Of a DNA stretch of 64,000 nucleotides, positions 7,699-16,706 are shown in pieces. The position numbers and the translations under genes are program-made. The notes beneath the pieces are model-generated. The model was given only the letters and a program-made list of their open reading frames with translations. It was not told the origin of the DNA and searched no databases. Positions within the stretch are counted from its first letter, which is position 1. Each line of letters begins with the position of its first letter. The DNA comes from Mesorhizobium sp. Root157 (GTDB lineage: Bacteria; Pseudomonadota; Alphaproteobacteria; Rhizobiales; Rhizobiaceae): assembly GCF_001427385.1 (NCBI RefSeq), contig NZ_LMGJ01000003.1, positions 1 to 64,000 on the forward strand. The letters are read 5' to 3'.

Positions 7699-9536
7699 TC
7701 CGCAGCCTCATGGGTGAGCGCGTTAGCCGCTGCAAGCTCGATGCGGAAAACGGCGCCGCCATCGGAATGATTCTCGACGGTGAGACTTCCGCCGAAATCC
7801 TTGATGATATTGTAGGAAATCGACAGTCCAAGGCCAAGGCCCTTGCCGACGCCCTTGGTGGAAAAGAAGGGGTCGAATATGCGCCCCGATATGGCCTCGG
7901 GAACGCCTGGGCCGTGATCGCGAACGGTGATCTCGACGGTGTCGGCATTGTGCCGCGCTGTTAGCTCGATCGTGCGGTCGGTCAGGCCCTCTACGGCGTC
8001 GGCTGCATTGGAGATGATGTTCACGAGCACTTGTTGAAGGCGAACGCTGCCGGCACGCACGGTGAGGGGTTCGACGCCGAGATCAAGGATGACCTCCGCA
8101 TCCGCGGCCGTGAGACGCCAGCCCACGATTTCAAGCGTGTCGTGAACGACTTCGTCCAGATGGACCAAGCCCAGCCGTTCATTAGGCTTGCGAGCGAAGT
8201 TCCTGAGATGCCGGCTGATCGAAGCCATTCGATCCGTCAACGCGAGGATGCGAGCGACGTTGTCGCGTGCCTCTGCTATCCGCTTGCGGTCGATCAGGAT
8301 CGCGGCATTGTCGGCATAGGTCTTGACCGCAGCGAGCGGCTGGTTGAATTCATGCGACAAGGCCGCCGACATCTGCCCCAACGCGGCAAGCTTGCCTGCC
8401 TGGATGAGATCGTCCTGTGTCTTGCGCAACTGCAGTTCCGTGGCTCTGCGCTCGGTTACTTCGAGTTCAAGCTGGCTGTTGACGGAAGCGAGGTCCGCGG
8501 TGCGCTCTTCGACACGCTGCTCGAGTTGCTCGCGCGCTGTGCGTTGCAGTTCCATGCGTTCGGCAAGACGCGCACGGCGCTGAAAGACAACGGCCCCCAA
8601 CAGCGCTGCTAGGCCAAGCAGGAGCAACGCCGCCAGTACGCTGGTGATGGCCTGGGCGCGTGCGGAATTTGTGTCCAGAAGCACGCTGACCGTCCAGCCG
8701 GCTTCCGTCATGGGTTCCTCGACAACGAGGTACTCCCGCGCGGATTTCTCGGCTTCGATGTTCATGAGTTGGCGCGCGTTCTGAAAACTGGCGCGCACGA
8801 CAGGAAGTTCCCGCAACGGCGCGTCGGCGTACCGCCGTGAGATCGCGGTCCTGGCCAGTCGATCCGGCGTCAGGGGCAGAAGGCCGGAATAGAGCCATTC
8901 AGGCCGCCCGGACATGAAGATGATGCCCTCCGGATCGGTGACGACGATCTCGTATTCGTCCGATTTCCACGATGCTTCGATCGGCTCGATATCGACCTTG
9001 AATACGACCACGCCACGAATTTTGCCGTCGATGCGAACGGGCGAAGAAAAATAGTAGCCACGTTTCAGTGATGTCGTTCCAAGTGCGAAGAACCTTCCCT
9101 GCTTGCCCTTGATCGCATCCTGATAATAGGGCCGGTAATTGAAGTTCTCACCGACAAAACTCAACGGCGCATCGTAGTTGCTGGCGGCGATCGTGAAGCC
9201 ACCGGTCAGCATGACGTAGATATCCGATGACTTCAGAAGCCCGTTGATTTCCTTAAGATATGTGTTGGCCCTGGCCCGCAGCGAAACGTTGGCCGGGTCG
9301 GCAACAAGGGCCTGGATATCGTCGTGGTCGGCTATCAGCGCCGGCAAAGGCTCGAAGCGGCTCATATGACCGCGCAGCGCGGCTACGGCCAGCCGCAATG
9401 TCGTTTCGCCGCGCGTTGCAGCCTGGTCCAGATAGGCGCGGGTGGCAAAAGCGTTGCCGAACACGGCAATGACACCAGCAATTGCGAGCAGTGCCAGTCC
9501 GAGCAGGATCGCGCGTGCCTTTGAAACTGCCCTCAT
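7695..9536 (-). CDS. DctB-like sensor histidine kinase
   Basis: A 613-aa membrane sensor. TM1 is near residues 10-30; a periplasmic Cache/PAS-type sensing domain follows; TM2 is near 305-325 (SVLAALLLLGLAALLGAVVF); then a charged coiled coil, the HisKA domain with phosphorylated H395 in SHEFNQPLAAVK, and the HATPase domain with N-box NIISNAADAVEG and G-boxes DHGPGVPE and GLGLGLSIS. Architecture and the HEFNQPL box match the DctB family, which senses C4-dicarboxylates. It is translationally coupled to the regulator gene and lies upstream of tctCBA on the same strand, so it probably senses the transported substrate. Confidence 0.9.
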   Translation of the reverse strand: MRAVSKARAILLGLALLAIAGVIAVFGNAFATRAYLDQAATRGETTLRLAVAALRGHMSRFEPLPALIADHDDIQALVADPANVSLRARANTYLKEINGLLKSSDIYVMLTGGFTIAASNYDAPLSFVGENFNYRPYYQDAIKGKQGRFFALGTTSLKRGYYFSSPVRIDGKIRGVVVFKVDIEPIEASWKSDEYEIVVTDPEGIIFMSGRPEWLYSGLLPLTPDRLARTAISRRYADAPLRELPVVRASFQNARQLMNIEAEKSAREYLVVEEPMTEAGWTVSVLLDTNSARAQAITSVLAALLLLGLAALLGAVVFQRRARLAERMELQRTAREQLEQRVEERTADLASVNSQLELEVTERRATELQLRKTQDDLIQAGKLAALGQMSAALSHEFNQPLAAVKTYADNAAILIDRKRIAEARDNVARILALTDRMASISRHLRNFARKPNERLGLVHLDEVVHDTLEIVGWRLTAADAEVILDLGVEPLTVRAGSVRLQQVLVNIISNAADAVEGLTDRTIELTARHNADTVEITVRDHGPGVPEAISGRIFDPFFSTKGVGKGLGLGLSISYNIIKDFGGSLTVENHSDGGAVFRIELAAANALTHEAAE

Positions 9537-9624
9537 CGCATTGCCACCCGGAATTCCGGCCGTTTGTTCCCTTGGGCTCTACTATACCGTGCCGGACTTG
9601 CGCACAATCGGCGCCGGATTGGTC

Positions 9625-10788
9625 CTAGTTGCCTTGGACAACCACGTTCAGCACCTTGAATGGCGTGGTGATGACGATATCGGCAACGGACCCAACAGCC
9701 TGACCAATTCCTCTCCCGAGATTGCTGACCGGTTGCCCGAAGTCTTCCTCGGGAGAGGCCAACCCGGCCGGTGTCTGCAGGCTGGTTCCCAGCAACTGCA
9801 CCAGGATGGGGTTATCGGCGAACTTGGCGTGGTTCAGGCGGTTGGCCGACTTGGCCTGCGTCAGGTCGACGACGACGACGCCGTAGCTTGCGAGGTCTGC
9901 CGCATCTCCGTAATCGCCGACGCGCGGCTTGTCGCCCGAGATCAGGCTGGACAATTTCAACGCCCGGTCGTCATCGGACAAAAGAATGGCGAATGGCTTG
10001 TCCGGCTTGCCGTAGCGGATCATCTGCTTCTTGAAGACATCGACGTCGATGTCGGGGGAGGCGAGGACGACATAGCCGAGCTTGCCGCCGAGATCCCGGT
10101 CGCCGGTGATCGCCAGTTGGCGCAGCGCCTCCATCGTCACCCACGTTCCCATTGAATGGGCGATGATGTCGATGCTTTTTACTTTGGTTTTGGCTAGCAT
10201 GCGCAGCGTCGCTTCGAGATCGTCGCGGGCGGCGTTGGCGCTCTCCTTGTCATAGATGTAGCCGGTGGTCTTGCCGCTGGACGCCCACGAAAACAGGACC
10301 GGCGTGCCGGTGTAGTTGGTATCCTGCGCGATCTGCGTGATGCGGTAGATGCCGTCGTCGAAACCATTGTTGAAGCCGTGCACGAAGACAAGCACGCGCT
10401 CGTCGCGACGCTGGATATCCGCGCCGACCGCCTGAGCGAATTGCGGCGCGCCTTCGTAGAAGGTGACGCTGGAGGCAGTGAAATGCTTGGCGGGGTCGGG
10501 TGACGCCGAGCCTTTGGGGCGTTCGATATTTCCGACCTTGTGCGTCTTGGGAATTGTAATGTCGACACTGGCAAAGCTTGTCGTCAAGGAGCGATCGCCA
10601 TCGAACACCTGGCGTGGCTCCGTCATCGCCTTGTTTCGTGTCGTGGCGACGAAAATCTGATGTGTTGCGGCGATTTCAGAAGCGGGCGCGGTGACGGCAG
10701 TCTTGGCGAGGAGATCGTGGGAACGCGGCCCGGCGCATCCAGCGACAAACAGGGCCAAGGCAACGAGGGACAATACCTTCAAGCGCAC
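9625..10788 (-). CDS. DUF900 alpha/beta hydrolase lipoprotein
   Basis: A 387-aa protein with a lipoprotein signal (ALALFVAGC, lipobox VAGC, Cys18) and a DUF900 alpha/beta-hydrolase fold (PF05990). Visible are the oxyanion-region HGFNNGFDDGIYR, nucleophile-elbow HSMGTWVTMEAL, an aspartate-rich LLSDDDRAL and a C-terminal His in NHAKFADNP that could complete a triad. It is probably an envelope-anchored hydrolase of unknown substrate. A close paralogue lies just upstream on the same strand (10884-11990). This copy has a longer glycine/valine-rich tail. Confidence 0.85.
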   Translation of the reverse strand: MRLKVLSLVALALFVAGCAGPRSHDLLAKTAVTAPASEIAATHQIFVATTRNKAMTEPRQVFDGDRSLTTSFASVDITIPKTHKVGNIERPKGSASPDPAKHFTASSVTFYEGAPQFAQAVGADIQRRDERVLVFVHGFNNGFDDGIYRITQIAQDTNYTGTPVLFSWASSGKTTGYIYDKESANAARDDLEATLRMLAKTKVKSIDIIAHSMGTWVTMEALRQLAITGDRDLGGKLGYVVLASPDIDVDVFKKQMIRYGKPDKPFAILLSDDDRALKLSSLISGDKPRVGDYGDAADLASYGVVVVDLTQAKSANRLNHAKFADNPILVQLLGTSLQTPAGLASPEEDFGQPVSNLGRGIGQAVGSVADIVITTPFKVLNVVVQGN

Positions 10789-10883
10789 GGTACGTCGCTC
10801 CTTGAACTGGGGTGGGGACCTTGGGCGCTCCTGCTCAGCGCGTGGTAACCGATTATCGTTAGATCGGACTCCAGGTCCAGTCC

Positions 10884-11990
10884 CTAAAGAAGACCGGCCT
10901 GAATCTGCCGGCTAAGCTGATTTATGCGATCGGTCACGTCTCGGTCGCTGGCAAAGCCGTCGTCCTCGCGAAGCCGTTGGCCAAGCATCTTCACCATTGT
11001 GGGGTTGTCGGCGAATTTGTTGTGGTTGAAGGTGTCCATGCCTTTTGCCTTGGAGAGATCGACCACGGTGACCCCGTAGTCGGCAAGGTCGGCGGCGTTC
11101 TTGTAGTCGCCGACGCGCGGGCGCGACCCTGCGATAATGCCCGACAGGCGCAACGCCCGGTCATCGTCGGACAAAAGCAGGATGAACGGCTTGTCCGGTT
11201 TGCCGTAGCGGCGCATCTGGCTCTTGAAGACGTCGACATCGATGTCGGGCGAGGCCAACACCACGTCGCCAAGCTTGCCGCTCAGGTCGCGGTCGCCGGT
11301 GATTGCCAGTTGCCGCAAGGTTTCCATCGTGACCCATGTGCCCATCGAATGGGCGACGATGTCGATGCGCCGCGCGCCGGATTGTGCCAGCAGCCGCAGT
11401 GTCACCTCGAGTTGATCGCGCGCCGCGCTGGCGCTTTCCTTGTCGTAAACATAGCTGGTGGTCGACCCTCCTGAAGCCCAGGAGAACAGGACCGGCGTTC
11501 CGGGATAGCCGGAATCGTGCGCGATCTGGGTCAGGCGGTAAACGGCAGCGTCAAAGCTCGTATTGTAGCCGTGGACAAACACCATGACGCGGCCGCCGCG
11601 CGCGGCTATGTCGGCATTGAGGGCTGCGGAGAATTCCGGCGCGGTATCGTAGCCGATCGCCTCGGACGCCATGAAATATTTTGAAGGATCGTCGGATTTG
11701 CCACGCTTGCGGCGTTCGATCTGGCCGACCTCGTGGATCTTCGGCACCGTGACGTTGACCCGCGCGTAGTTCAGCGTGGCTGAACGTTCGCCGTCGAAAA
11801 CCTTGCCCGGATCGCTCGCATGCTTGCGCGTCGTGGCAATGAAGATCGAATGGTTGCCGGAAATGTCTGCGACGGATGCCGTGACCATGGCGCTGCCGAG
11901 AATTTCCTGTGGCTGGCGGCCAGCACAGCCGGTAACCAGAAGCGCAAGGGTGATAGCGAAGATGGTCTTCAAAGGCACGTCAAATTCCAT
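10884..11990 (-). CDS. DUF900 alpha/beta hydrolase lipoprotein, tandem paralogue
   Basis: A 368-aa paralogue of the 9625-10788 protein. The lipobox is VTGC after LKTIFAITLALL; catalytic-region motifs are HGYNTSFDAAVYR, HSMGTWVTMETL and LLSDDDRAL, and the C-terminal His is in NHNKFADNP. The two share long near-identical blocks around the nucleophile and differ at both ends, as expected of an old tandem duplication. The start is ATG 11990; a GTG five codons in is an alternative. The 95-bp gap between the copies shows no terminator. Confidence 0.85.
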   Translation of the reverse strand: MEFDVPLKTIFAITLALLVTGCAGRQPQEILGSAMVTASVADISGNHSIFIATTRKHASDPGKVFDGERSATLNYARVNVTVPKIHEVGQIERRKRGKSDDPSKYFMASEAIGYDTAPEFSAALNADIAARGGRVMVFVHGYNTSFDAAVYRLTQIAHDSGYPGTPVLFSWASGGSTTSYVYDKESASAARDQLEVTLRLLAQSGARRIDIVAHSMGTWVTMETLRQLAITGDRDLSGKLGDVVLASPDIDVDVFKSQMRRYGKPDKPFILLLSDDDRALRLSGIIAGSRPRVGDYKNAADLADYGVTVVDLSKAKGMDTFNHNKFADNPTMVKMLGQRLREDDGFASDRDVTDRINQLSRQIQAGLL

Positions 11991-12168
11991 TTGATTTCAG
12001 GCGTGAACGATACGGGACACCGTCAGCCCGCTCTCCCCACGTGGAGAGTGCGGCGGAAGTAAGTCGATCCATATCGAAACCGGCATCGGGCGGGCGGGAA
12101 CTGTCGCGGTGTTGCGCAAATGCCAAAATGGCGGCAGGAACGATTGCTCCAACAACCGGAACCAGACC

Positions 12169-13425
12169 ATGACCAATTTTGCCGACAGGGTCGCATCCGC
12201 TGCGACAGCCATACGCGGGATATTCCCGGAGACGCCCTTGCAGCAGAACGACTATCTGTCGCGCAAGTTCGGCGCGCGCATCCTTTTGAAACGCGAAGAC
12301 CTGACGCCGGTGCGCTCTTACAAAATTCGCGGCGCATTCAATTTCTTTCGAAAGACGCTCGCCGCCGGCAACGAGGCCGAATTGTTCGTCTGCGCATCGG
12401 CCGGCAATCACGCGCAGGGCTTCGCCTTTGTGTGCCGCCACTTCGGGCGCAAGGGCGTGGTGTTCATGCCGGTGACGACGCCTCAGCAGAAGATCGACAA
12501 GACCCGGCTGTTCGGCGGCGATTTCGTGGAGATCAGGCTGGTTGGGGATTTCTTCGACGATTGCTATCGCGCGGCCCTCGATTTCACCGACAGTGCCGGC
12601 GCCCACATGGTGCCGCCCTTCGACCATCGCGACATCATCGAAGGCCAGGCGACGGTCGCCCATGAGATATTCGCCCAGATGGCGGGAGCAAAAAACCCGG
12701 ATATCGTCATGCTGCCTGTCGGCGGCGGCGGCCTTGCTGCCGGCATCACCCAATATTTCGCGAGCATGGACAGGCCGACGCGCTTCGTCTTTTGCGAGCC
12801 GGCGGGGGCGCCAAGCCTCAAGAGCAGCGTGGGCGAGGGCAAGCGCGTGAAACTGGCCAAGGTCGACAATTTCGTCGATGGCGCGGCGGTCGCAGAGATT
12901 GGCCGCGAGAATTTTCGACTCCTGAAGGATTTTCCGGCCGATGCGATAAGGCTCGTGCCTGAAAACAGGCTGTGCGCGACGATGATCGAAATGCTGAACG
13001 TGGAGGGCGTGGTGCTGGAGCCGGCCGGTGCGCTGGCGATCGACGCGCTGAAGGATTTTCCGAAGAAGGAAATCAAGGGCAAGACGATCGTGGCCGTGGT
13101 TTCGGGCGGCAATTTCGATTTCGAGCGGCTGCCCGATGTCAAGGAACGGGCGCTGCGCTTCGAGGGATTGAAGAAGTACTTCATTATCCGCTTTCCGCAA
13201 CGGCCCGGCGCGCTGCGCGACTTTCTTGAAATGCTCGGCCCGGAAGACGATATCGCGCGCTTCGAATACCTCAAGAAGTCTGCGCGCAACTTCGGTTCCG
13301 TGCTGATCGGCATCGAAACCAAGGACAAGCGCAATTTCGACCTGCTCAAGGCAAAGTTCGACGCCGACGGGGTGCAGTATCAGGATATAACCGACAACGA
13401 GACGCTGGCAGCCTTCATCATATGA
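12169..13425 (+). CDS. ilvA: Threonine ammonia-lyase (biosynthetic, short form)
   Basis: Deaminates threonine to 2-oxobutanoate, the first step of isoleucine synthesis. The 418-aa product has a fold-type II PLP domain with the PLP lysine K52 in RSYKIRGAFNFF and the phosphate loop VGGGGLAAGI. It ends in a single ACT-like regulatory domain of about 80 residues (begins FIIRFPQRPGALRDFLEML), the short form rather than the two-ACT E. coli enzyme. I chose ATG 12169 (MTNFADRV); the 20 codons upstream look non-coding. The stop overlaps the next gene by ATGA. Confidence 0.92.
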   Translation: MTNFADRVASAATAIRGIFPETPLQQNDYLSRKFGARILLKREDLTPVRSYKIRGAFNFFRKTLAAGNEAELFVCASAGNHAQGFAFVCRHFGRKGVVFMPVTTPQQKIDKTRLFGGDFVEIRLVGDFFDDCYRAALDFTDSAGAHMVPPFDHRDIIEGQATVAHEIFAQMAGAKNPDIVMLPVGGGGLAAGITQYFASMDRPTRFVFCEPAGAPSLKSSVGEGKRVKLAKVDNFVDGAAVAEIGRENFRLLKDFPADAIRLVPENRLCATMIEMLNVEGVVLEPAGALAIDALKDFPKKEIKGKTIVAVVSGGNFDFERLPDVKERALRFEGLKKYFIIRFPQRPGALRDFLEMLGPEDDIARFEYLKKSARNFGSVLIGIETKDKRNFDLLKAKFDADGVQYQDITDNETLAAFII

Positions 13426-13973
13426 GCGGCAAATCTGAGCGGCATGTTTTCATCGTGTTGTTTCGTGGCGTCGGTGGGGCAACGCAATTGCCGACGGCGC
13501 CTTTGAGGAAGGCGTTGGGCGAAGCCGGCTTTGGCGACGTTTCGACTTATATCAACAGCGGCAATGCAATCCTGTCCTCGACGCTGGGGTCGAAGCAGAC
13601 ACATGCGCGGATAGCCGAAATCGTCAAGCGCAAGTTCGGCTTCGAAAAGGACGTCATGCTGGTCGAACGCAACCACTGGCAGCGCATCATCAGGGAAAAT
13701 CCATTTCCGGATGCCGGGAATCAACCGACCACAATGCATGTCTTCGTGCTGGCAAAAGCGCCTGATCGCGCGGCGGTGGAAGCCTTGTCGGCGCGCGCCG
13801 TTGGCGGGGAACGCCTGGAGGTCAGAAACAACGTTCTCTACCTGCATGTCCCCGACAGCTTCTGTGTTTCGAAGCTGCCGCCGGTCATCGACCGTGTCCT
13901 TGGGACGGTCTCGACCGCACGCAATTGGCGCACGGTGCAGGCTCTTGGAAAAATGGCCGCTGAAGTCGGGTAG
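13422..13973 (+). CDS. DUF1697 family protein
   Basis: A 183-aa cytoplasmic protein of the DUF1697 family (PF08002), with the typical start (FIVLFRGVGGATQLP), the STYINSGNAILSS block and NNVLYLHVPDSF. The function is unknown. It is translationally coupled to ilvA through an ATGA overlap, but nothing in the sequence ties it to amino-acid synthesis. It converges on gloA with only 8 bp between stops. Confidence 0.85.
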   Translation: MSGKSERHVFIVLFRGVGGATQLPTAPLRKALGEAGFGDVSTYINSGNAILSSTLGSKQTHARIAEIVKRKFGFEKDVMLVERNHWQRIIRENPFPDAGNQPTTMHVFVLAKAPDRAAVEALSARAVGGERLEVRNNVLYLHVPDSFCVSKLPPVIDRVLGTVSTARNWRTVQALGKMAAEVG

Positions 13974-13981
13974 GGCGTGCC

Positions 13982-14422
13982 CTACCAGGTTCCGGTATTG
14001 GCCATGGAGGCCCACGGCTCGACCTTGGGCTTGGCCGGACCCTTCTGCAACAGTTCAACAGAGATGCCGTCTGGTGATTTGATGAACGCCATATTGCCGT
14101 CGCGGGGCGGACGGTTGATGGTGACGCCCTTTTCCATCAGGCTTTGGCACGTCGCGTAGATGTCGTCGACTTCGTAGGCAAGATGGCCGAAATTGCGGCC
14201 GCCTTTGTAGTTCTCAGGGTCCCAGTTGTAGGTGAGTTCGACGAGTGGCGCCTTGTCGCTGACGCCGGTCTCTTCGTCGTCGGGCGCGGCAAGGAAGATC
14301 AGCGTGTAGCGCCCTTGCTCGCTCTCGAAACGGCGCACTTCCTTGAGGCCCAGCTTGTTGCAGTAAAAATCGAGCGAAGCATCGATGTCTCCGATACGGA
14401 TCATGGTGTGCAGATAGCGCAT
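13982..14422 (-). CDS. gloA: Lactoylglutathione lyase (glyoxalase I)
   Basis: Converts the methylglyoxal-glutathione hemithioacetal to S-lactoylglutathione, a detoxification step. The 146-aa product begins [20 protein letters not shown] with the metal-binding His of the HTM segment. It carries VELTYNW (metal Glu), [12 protein letters not shown] (second His) and ISVELLQKG (second Glu), the four ligands expected of GloA. Start ATG 14422 follows an AGGAG site at good distance; the ORF upstream to 14521 is not coding-like. Confidence 0.93.
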   Translation of the reverse strand: MRYLHTMIRIGDIDASLDFYCNKLGLKEVRRFESEQGRYTLIFLAAPDDEETGVSDKAPLVELTYNWDPENYKGGRNFGHLAYEVDDIYATCQSLMEKGVTINRPPRDGNMAFIKSPDGISVELLQKGPAKPKVEPWASMANTGTW

Positions 14423-14629
14423 GGGGTTCTCCTGGCAGGTCGCCGCTAACATAGGCAGGGGCTCGGCGGGCTGCAACTGGAACGGCGCTGGGCAAAATCG
14501 GCGACACTCTGTGGCCGTCAAGATGAACCGTGAAAAAAGGCACGTCAGGTCTTGCGCATTCTCGAAGAGGAAATGTTATCCTCCGTTCAAGAATCAGTTG
14601 CGGTATTTTCGACAAGAGGGGGCATTCTT

Positions 14630-15226
14630 ATGGGGGAAAAGGCCTCTTTCGCGGAGCAGGACGATATCCTTGGCGAAGCAGCCAAGCGCGACGAAGGCAT
14701 GGATTCGGCGGACCTCACCGAGGTTTCGGGCGCCATCAAATGGTTCGACGTAGCCAAGGGTTATGGGTTTATCTTGCCCGATGACGGCACTTCCAGTGAC
14801 ATTCTTCTCCATGTGACTTGCCTCAGGCGCGACGGCTTCCAGACCGCACTCGAAGGTGCCCGGGTGGTCTGCCTGGTCAAGCAGGGGGAACGGGGGCTGC
14901 AGGCGTTCCGCGTCCTTTCCATGGACATTTCGACGGCTATCCATCCTGCCGAAATGCAGGAACAGCGCACGCACGTTACCGTTACTCCGCAAAGTGGCCT
15001 GGAGCGGGCTCTGGTCAAGTGGTTCAACCGCACCAAGGGCTTTGGTTTCCTGACGCGCGGCGAGGGCACGGAAGACATTTTCGTGCACATGGAAACATTG
15101 CGCCGCTATGGCGTGACGGAACTGCGGCCGGGGCAGGTGGTGCTGGTGCGGTTCGGGCGCGGCGACAAAGGCCTTATGGCTGCCGAAATTCACCCTGATA
15201 TGGGTACCTTGCCGGTTTCGCACTAG
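14630..15226 (+). CDS. Double cold-shock-domain protein
   Basis: A 198-aa protein with two cold-shock domains that bind single-stranded RNA or DNA. CSD1 (about 34-100) has [15 protein letters not shown] and [11 protein letters not shown]2 (about 128-195) has [15 protein letters not shown] and EDIFVHM. Typical CspA proteins carry one 65-70-residue domain; the duplicated form is common in Rhizobiales. The RNP motifs of CSD1 are less canonical. I chose ATG 14630 behind a G-rich ribosome binding site; in-frame starts further upstream are possible. The stop overlaps a rhizobial intergenic repeat. Confidence 0.88.
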   Translation: MGEKASFAEQDDILGEAAKRDEGMDSADLTEVSGAIKWFDVAKGYGFILPDDGTSSDILLHVTCLRRDGFQTALEGARVVCLVKQGERGLQAFRVLSMDISTAIHPAEMQEQRTHVTVTPQSGLERALVKWFNRTKGFGFLTRGEGTEDIFVHMETLRRYGVTELRPGQVVLVRFGRGDKGLMAAEIHPDMGTLPVSH

Positions 15227-15326
15227 AGCGCGTCGCGATCTTTCAGATTCGCTGGCGCGCTCTAAGTACCTGTTTTTATGCATGTCGTTATCCCGAAACC
15301 GGTCCCCACTTGCGGGCGACAGGCAT
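15225..15326. repeat. Rhizobial intergenic palindromic repeat (RIME-like), copy 1
   Basis: Two adjacent imperfect palindromes: AGAGCGCG...CGCGCTCT (15225-15263) and a second with ATGC/GCAT ends around ATCCCGAAACCGGT (15278-15326). I recognise the pair as the type of intergenic mosaic repeat abundant in rhizobial chromosomes. It starts inside the stop codon of the cold-shock gene and may act as its transcription terminator. A partial second copy lies at 20681-20710. Confidence 0.65.
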
Positions 15327-15354
15327 TAGGCGTTGCCGGATCGAGGGCCGTAGA

Positions 15355-15897
15355 ATGATCGCAAAGCTTTGGCCGGTGGCGGGTAAGGTTTTGGCCGCAT
15401 GTGCCGTCATGCTGGCGGCCTTGATTTTCCTGTATGTACCACAAACCAGTTCGGCTGATGGGCAAGCCATGATGCTGCCTGTCGATGAGGCCCCGCTGGT
15501 GGCATCGACGCCGAATGGAGAGCGTGTGTTCTCCGTCGAGATTGCGGATGAAACAGCGGAGCGGGCAGCGGGCCTGATGTTTCGTGAAACCATGCCCGAC
15601 GATCGCGGCATGCTGTTCGTTTTCGAGGAAACCCGGCCAATCGGCTTCTGGATGAAGAACACGCCGATGCCGCTCGATCTGATTTTCATCGGACCGGACG
15701 GCAGGGTCAAGGCAATCATGCCCGGCGAGCCATATTCGGAGGCTGCCATCTCGCCCGGCCAACCTGTGCGCTATGTTCTTGAACTCAAGGCAGGCACGGC
15801 AGCAAAGCAGGGAATTTCAGATGGGGTTCTGGTAAAACATCCCCGGATTGTGGAGTCGCCGTTGCCGAGTGAAGCACCGTCCGGCAACGGCAATTGA
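15355..15897 (+). CDS. DUF192 family exported or membrane-anchored protein
   Basis: A 180-aa protein with an N-terminal hydrophobic segment (AACAVMLAALIFLYV) and one DUF192 domain (PF02643). The domain runs from about residue 50 to 155 and carries the family signature MFRETMPDDRGMLFVFEE followed by GFWMKNTPMPLDLIF. The molecular role is unknown. Start ATG 15355; an upstream extension to 15310 would run into the intergenic repeat. It is followed closely by an alpha/beta hydrolase gene. Confidence 0.88.
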   Translation: MIAKLWPVAGKVLAACAVMLAALIFLYVPQTSSADGQAMMLPVDEAPLVASTPNGERVFSVEIADETAERAAGLMFRETMPDDRGMLFVFEETRPIGFWMKNTPMPLDLIFIGPDGRVKAIMPGEPYSEAAISPGQPVRYVLELKAGTAAKQGISDGVLVKHPRIVESPLPSEAPSGNGN

Positions 15898-15915
15898 TGC
15901 CGACGGGATATTTCG

Positions 15916-16683
15916 ATGCAGTTCTTCAACCACGATGGATTCGATTTCGCGTTTCTTGACCGCGAGCCGGCGAAAGGGAAAGGCGATCCTGTCCTGCTCA
16001 TTCACGGGTTCGCGTCGAGCCACTACGTGAACTGGGTTTCGCCCGGCTGGTTCAAAACGCTCAACGATGCGGGATACCGCGCGATCGCGCTGGACAACCG
16101 CGGCCATGGCTCATCGTCGAAAAGTTACAACGAGGCCGACTACACGCCGGACAAGATGGCATCCGATGCAGCGGCGCTGCTGAAGCATCTCCACATCGAA
16201 CGCGCCCATGTCATGGGCTATTCGATGGGCGCGCGCGTGTCGGCTTTCCTGGCGCTGGCGGAACCGGACAAGGTTGCCACGCTGGTGTTCGGCGGTCTGG
16301 GCATCGGCATGGTGGACGGTGTCGGCGACTGGGACCCCATCGCTGCAGCATTGCTGGCAGACGATCCGTCGAAGACAAGCCACCCGCGCGGGCGGTCTTT
16401 CCGGGCGTTTGCCGACCAGACCCGCAGTGACCGGCGGGCATTGGCTGCCTGCATCACCACGTCCAGAGAACTGCTGACGGATGAACAAATGGCGCGTATT
16501 AGCCAGCCGACGCTCATTGCGGTCGGCACAAAGGACGACATCAGCGGTTCGCCTGATGAGTTGGCGGCGCTGATGCCGCGCGCTACGGCATTCCATATCG
16601 AAGGCCGCGACCACATGCTCGCAGTTGGAGACAAAAGCTTCAAGCAACGAGTATTGGAATTCTACGCCGAGAACCAGCTTTAG
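15916..16683 (+). CDS. Alpha/beta hydrolase
   Basis: A 255-aa cytoplasmic hydrolase with the full catalytic set: oxyanion region LLIHGFASS, nucleophile Ser in VMGYSMGARVS, Asp in VGTKDDISG and His in EGRDHMLAVG. No signal peptide. It is 18 bp downstream of the DUF192 gene and probably co-transcribed. The substrate cannot be told from sequence; esterase, lactonase and haloperoxidase-like enzymes share this pattern. Confidence 0.88.
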   Translation: MQFFNHDGFDFAFLDREPAKGKGDPVLLIHGFASSHYVNWVSPGWFKTLNDAGYRAIALDNRGHGSSSKSYNEADYTPDKMASDAAALLKHLHIERAHVMGYSMGARVSAFLALAEPDKVATLVFGGLGIGMVDGVGDWDPIAAALLADDPSKTSHPRGRSFRAFADQTRSDRRALAACITTSRELLTDEQMARISQPTLIAVGTKDDISGSPDELAALMPRATAFHIEGRDHMLAVGDKSFKQRVLEFYAENQL

Positions 16684-16706
16684 AAAATGCTGACAAAATA
16701 CAGAAA

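Noticed and set aside
12031..12048. CTCTCC/GGAGAG inverted repeat between the DUF900 and ilvA genes
   Set aside because: Six-base arms with mispaired centre and no T-run or known operator; too weak to call.
11980..13200. 406-codon minus-strand ORF opposite ilvA
   Set aside because: ilvA has complete PLP and ACT domains; the antisense product has no recognisable domain.
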